In this document: positions 61,664 through 64,000 of the stretch, piece by piece
Position numbering within the stretch: the stretch's first letter is position 1
How the letters are laid out: each line of letters begins with the position of its first letter
Source: Actinomycetales bacterium
GTDB lineage: Bacteria; Actinomycetota; Actinomycetes; Actinomycetales; Dermatophilaceae
NCBI GenBank assembly: GCA_016710385.1
Contig: JADJVX010000011.1
Location: 62,001-126,000 of the forward strand
Direction of reading: 5' to 3'
DNA length: 64,000 nucleotides
Made by a program: the position numbers and the translations under genes
The notes under the pieces: generated by a model
What the model saw: only the letters and a program-made list of their open reading frames with translations
The model's database searches: none
What the model was told of the DNA's origin: nothing

Positions 61664-62119
61664 TCAGGACTTGGGCGCCAGGTCCTTGTAGATGCCGACG
61701 GCAGCGACGATCGGGACCGTGACGAGCTTCTTGCCCTCCGGGGTGACGAGGTAGATCTCCGTCATCGTGCCGGGGGCCGTGGCAACCTTGTCGAAGGTGA
61801 CGTCCTTGATCGTCGCGATCTCCCGTGCACCCACGCTGAGCTTGGTGCCGCCAGCCGCGCCGTCCTTGTTCTCGAAGCCCACCGAAACCGAGGAGGTCCC
61901 GGTGTTGACGACCGCACCAGTGAGCGTTCCCGGGCCGCCGGCCTTTTCGGCGACGATGAACAGATTGCGAGCCGCCACCGTGCCGAGGTCGGCAGCGACG
62001 CCCTCGCTGGGGTTATAGGGCTTCTCGGTCGTCTGCGGCGAGAAGAAGCTGCAGGCGGACAGGGCGGCGGCGGAGGCCGCGACGCAGGTCATGGCGATGG
62101 CACGGTCGAGTCGCTTCAC
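61664..62119 (-). CDS. Putative lipoprotein, DUF-type beta-sandwich
   Basis: This 151-residue protein has a lipobox (AASAAALSACSFF, Cys about 22). A beta-rich exported domain follows: NLFIVAEKAGGPGTLTGAVVNTGTSSVSVGFENKDG, with LSVGAREIATIKDV. Similar small lipoproteins occur beside carD in actinobacteria, but no function is known. GTG 62119 puts the signal peptide at the N-terminus; a longer frame was rejected. Confidence 0.75.
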   Translation of the reverse strand: MKRLDRAIAMTCVAASAAALSACSFFSPQTTEKPYNPSEGVAADLGTVAARNLFIVAEKAGGPGTLTGAVVNTGTSSVSVGFENKDGAAGGTKLSVGAREIATIKDVTFDKVATAPGTMTEIYLVTPEGKKLVTVPIVAAVGIYKDLAPKS

Positions 62120-62315
62120 GCGGGGCAGCCTATCGCGCAGGGTCAGCGCGTGGCAGGAAGGGTGACGTGGTGCGGAACACGTCCCGGGCATGGGATGCAT
62201 GACCGACCTGTCCTGTCAAGCCCCTTCTCGGCCCCCGGGAGGACCGCGCGCGGCCCCCTTATGCCCTCTGACCTGCGCAAACGCAGATCTTCGGGGTGCG
62301 GCTGTCGGTGCGGCC

Positions 62316-62349
62316 GTGTTATCCTGGTAGTCGCGAAAGGGGATAACAC
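62316..62349 (+). promoter_or_regulatory. carD promoter with a 9-bp inverted repeat
   Basis: GTGTTATCC (62316-62324) and GGATAACAC (62341-62349) are perfect complements 16 bp apart. TTATCCT looks like the -10 box, and GAAAGGGGA (62335-62343) the ribosome site just before ATG 62353. The repeat thus joins the promoter and the ribosome site. Confidence 0.5.
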
Positions 62350-62352
62350 CAC

Positions 62353-62835
62353 ATGGTCTTCAAGGTCGGCGAAACGGTCGTGTACCCGCATCACGGGGCG
62401 GCTCTGATCGAGGAAATCAACACCCGCACGATCAAGGGCGTGGACCGGGTCTACCTGAAACTCAAGGTCGCCCAGGGCGATCTCACCATCGAGGTCCCGG
62501 CAGACAGCTGTGAGGACATCGGAGTTCGCGACGTCGTGGGCCAGGAGGGCCTGGACCGCGTGTTCCAGGTGCTCCGCGCGGCCTACACCGAGGAGCCCAC
62601 CAACTGGTCGCGCCGCTACAAGGCCAACCTCGAGAAGCTCGCCTCCGGCGACGTCATCAAGGTCGCCGAGGTCGTCCGCGACCTGTGGCGCCGCGACAAG
62701 GACCGCGGCCTGTCCGCCGGCGAGAAGCGCATGCTGGCCAAAGCCCGGCAGATCCTCGTCTCCGAGTTGGCGCTGGCCGAGAAGACCAACGAAGAGAAGG
62801 CCGAGTCGATCCTCGACGAGGTCCTCGCGTCCTGA
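62353..62835 (+). CDS. carD: CarD-family RNA polymerase-binding regulator
   Basis: CarD stabilises open promoter complexes, notably at rRNA promoters. This 160-residue protein has the RNA polymerase-interaction domain (about 1-55, FKVGETVVYPHHGAALIEEI, DRVYLKLKVAQGDLTIEVP). The helical DNA-binding part follows (about 75-155, NWSRRYKANLEKLASGDVIKVAEVVRDLWRRDKDRGLSAGEKRML). Near-universal in actinobacteria and usually placed before ispD, as here. Confidence 0.96.
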   Translation: MVFKVGETVVYPHHGAALIEEINTRTIKGVDRVYLKLKVAQGDLTIEVPADSCEDIGVRDVVGQEGLDRVFQVLRAAYTEEPTNWSRRYKANLEKLASGDVIKVAEVVRDLWRRDKDRGLSAGEKRMLAKARQILVSELALAEKTNEEKAESILDEVLAS

Positions 62836-62875
62836 CGGTCGCCCGACGACCACCGACGCACCCTCCATCCATCCG

Positions 62876-62914
62876 CCGATGGCCATGACGACCCGCTGAC
62901 GTCATGGCCATCGG
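62876..62914 (+). promoter_or_regulatory. 15-bp hairpin enclosing the ispD start codon
   Basis: CCGATGGCCATGACG (62876-62890) is perfectly complementary to 62900-62914, with a nine-base loop. The ispD ATG (62904-62906) lies in the right arm. It could terminate carD mRNA or limit ispD translation. Confidence 0.6.
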
Positions 62915-63614
62915 CGTTCTGGTGCTTGCTGCCGGATCCGGCTCCCGGCTCGGGGCTGCGGTCCCGAAGGCGTTCGTCCGCGTCGGCGACAGTTCACTGC
63001 TCGGGTATGCCGTCCGCTCGGCTCTGGCCACTCGGGAGGTCGCCTGCGTGGTCGTCGCCGCGCCCGCGGGATGGCTGGACGCGGCGATCGACGAAACCGA
63101 GCCGCTGAGCCGAGCCCACGGCATACCGGTGCAGGTGGTGCCCGGGGGAGCCGAGCGCGGCGACAGTGTCCTGGCCGCGGTGCGCTGGCTGCCGCAGGAG
63201 TGCGACATCGTGCTCGTCCATGACGCGGCGCGGGCGTTTGCGCCCCCGGAGCTCTTCGACCGGGTGGCCGCGGCCGTCACTGCGGCGCACCCCGCGGTCG
63301 TTCCCGGCGAGCCGGTCATCGACACGATCAAGGTCGTCGACGAGGCGGGCATCGTCGTGGCGACGCCCGAGCGCAGCGCCCTGCGGGTCGTGCAGACCCC
63401 ACAGGGCTTCCGGCGCGATGTGCTGCTGCGGGCGCACCACGAGCACGGCAGCCTGGCCAGCGACGACGCGGGGTTGGTCGAGCGGCTCGGGCTGCCGGTG
63501 CTCGTCATCCCCGGCGACGGCCGGGCGCTCAAGGTGACCACCCCCGACGACCTCGACCGCGCACACCGGTTGGCCCAGGCGTTGGCCCCTGACGTCGGGC
63601 CCGAGCGTCGCTAG
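62904..63614 (+). CDS. ispD: 2-C-methyl-D-erythritol 4-phosphate cytidylyltransferase
   Basis: IspD transfers CMP to methylerythritol phosphate in non-mevalonate isoprenoid synthesis. At 236 residues it has GVLVLAAGSGSRLGAAVPKAFVRVG (CTP-binding loop, about 4-28). VPGGAERGDSVLAAVRWL, VLVHDAARAFAPPELFDRV (about 110), VQTPQGFRRDVLLRAH and DGRALKVTTPDDL follow. Often followed by or fused to ispF; here an SDR gene follows instead. Its start lies within a hairpin. Confidence 0.95.
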   Translation: MAIGVLVLAAGSGSRLGAAVPKAFVRVGDSSLLGYAVRSALATREVACVVVAAPAGWLDAAIDETEPLSRAHGIPVQVVPGGAERGDSVLAAVRWLPQECDIVLVHDAARAFAPPELFDRVAAAVTAAHPAVVPGEPVIDTIKVVDEAGIVVATPERSALRVVQTPQGFRRDVLLRAHHEHGSLASDDAGLVERLGLPVLVIPGDGRALKVTTPDDLDRAHRLAQALAPDVGPERR

Positions 63615-63674
63615 GCTGGCAGCCAGCCCACCGGCATACCGGCTCGGTCGCCGGAGCCTGCACAAGGAGCCCGC

Positions 63675-64000
63675 ATGAACCCAGTCGCCGTCATTACCGG
63701 GGGAGGCACCGGGATCGGTGCCGCGACCGCGCGCCGTCTGGCGCAGGACGGCAACGACGTCGTCGTGTGTGGGCGCCGACCGGAGCCGCTGGAGGCCACC
63801 GCCGCCGAGATCCGGGCGGCCTACCCGGTGCGGGCGCGGGCGCTCGTCATGGACGTCACCGACCGCGAGTCGGTGCGCGCGGCGGCCGAGCAGATCGGCG
63901 ACATCGACGTGCTGGTCAACAACGCCGGCGGCGCGATCGGCGCCGAACGCGTGGAAGACGGCAAGCCCGAGGAGTGGCGGGCGATGTGGGAGTCCAATGT
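63675..64000 (+). CDS. SDR-family oxidoreductase (truncated by the window end)
   Basis: The first 108 residues show a short-chain dehydrogenase: VAVITGGGTGIGAATARRLAQDG (cofactor loop TGxxxGIG, about 8-15), VVCGRRPEPLEATAAEI, MDVTDRESV and VLVNNAGGAIGAE (about 84-96). The Arg after the second strand suggests NADP(H). The catalytic Tyr-Lys lies beyond the window. AAGGAG precedes ATG 63675. Confidence 0.85.
   Translation, partial: MNPVAVITGGGTGIGAATARRLAQDGNDVVVCGRRPEPLEATAAEIRAAYPVRARALVMDVTDRESVRAAAEQIGDIDVLVNNAGGAIGAERVEDGKPEEWRAMWESN

Overview
The window is high-GC actinobacterial chromosome. It carries markers typical of that phylum: mycothiol genes (mshA, and mshD fused to ppk), GlnR, BldC, CarD, SenX3-RegX3-PhoU, DUF3073, DUF2516, a heparin-binding-haemagglutinin-like protein and a type VII (ESX) secretion locus. 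Gene content and style suggest Micrococcales, perhaps the Intrasporangiaceae/Dermatophilaceae group; this placement is an inference from gene content, not a phylogeny. No rRNA, prophage, intact insertion sequence or CRISPR array was found.

Layout. 1-3.2 kb is an accessory-looking patch: a truncated gene, a hypothetical gene, a DUF559 nuclease-like gene, four copies of a 59-bp hairpin repeat, and a partly duplicated 3' end of a spermidine-synthase-like gene. 3.2-9.5 kb holds an alcohol dehydrogenase pair, then a conserved purine block (sterol-carrier-like protein, small membrane protein, purF, purM, DUF3073) and bldC. 9.6-15.2 kb holds an AI-2E-family transporter, an alpha/beta hydrolase plus acyl-CoA ligase pair, and an amino-acid permease, followed by a decayed type III DNA methyltransferase fragment and a PASTA lipoprotein. 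16.3-16.8 kb is a Glu-Asp-Phe tRNA operon. 16.9-21.4 kb holds an alpha-hydroxy-acid dehydrogenase, a PHP phosphoesterase, two paralogous anchored secreted proteins, a DHFR-like reductase and tRNA-Lys.

21.5-35.2 kb is an ESX-4-like type VII secretion locus: eccC diverging from an EccD-like gene, two WXG100-type proteins, two probable substrates or partners, eccD, eccB, and a mycosin whose four catalytic positions all appear substituted. 35.4-39.3 kb is the high-affinity phosphate operon pstSCAB with a PHO-box-like site. 39.5-44.5 kb holds a MutT1-like hydrolase, an in-frame mshD-ppk1 fusion and glnR. 44.6-49.8 kb is a run of small housekeeping genes (MoaD-like, PIG-L deacetylase, DsrE, nitrobindin-like, Fur, ygfZ, BKACE). 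49.9-53.5 kb has an XRE regulator with the HBHA-like gene, a five-copy 52-bp tandem array, asparaginase and a dtd-DUF2516 fusion. 53.5-64 kb holds mshA, gpmA, a frameshifted MFS gene under a perfect palindromic operator, phoU / senX3-regX3, a lipoprotein, carD, ispD and the start of an SDR gene.

How the genes work together: the pst transporter, PhoU, SenX3-RegX3 and Ppk1 form a phosphate sensing, uptake and polyphosphate-storage set, with PHO-like repeats at pstS and between phoU and senX3. MshA and MshD contribute to mycothiol. The most unusual whole-window signal is an interspersed octamer, GTATGCCG/CGGCATAC. By hand count there are about 90 copies, far above base-composition expectation. 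It occurs in both orientations, in all reading frames, in intergenic DNA and even at start codons, so it appears to be maintained at the DNA level rather than by protein sequence.
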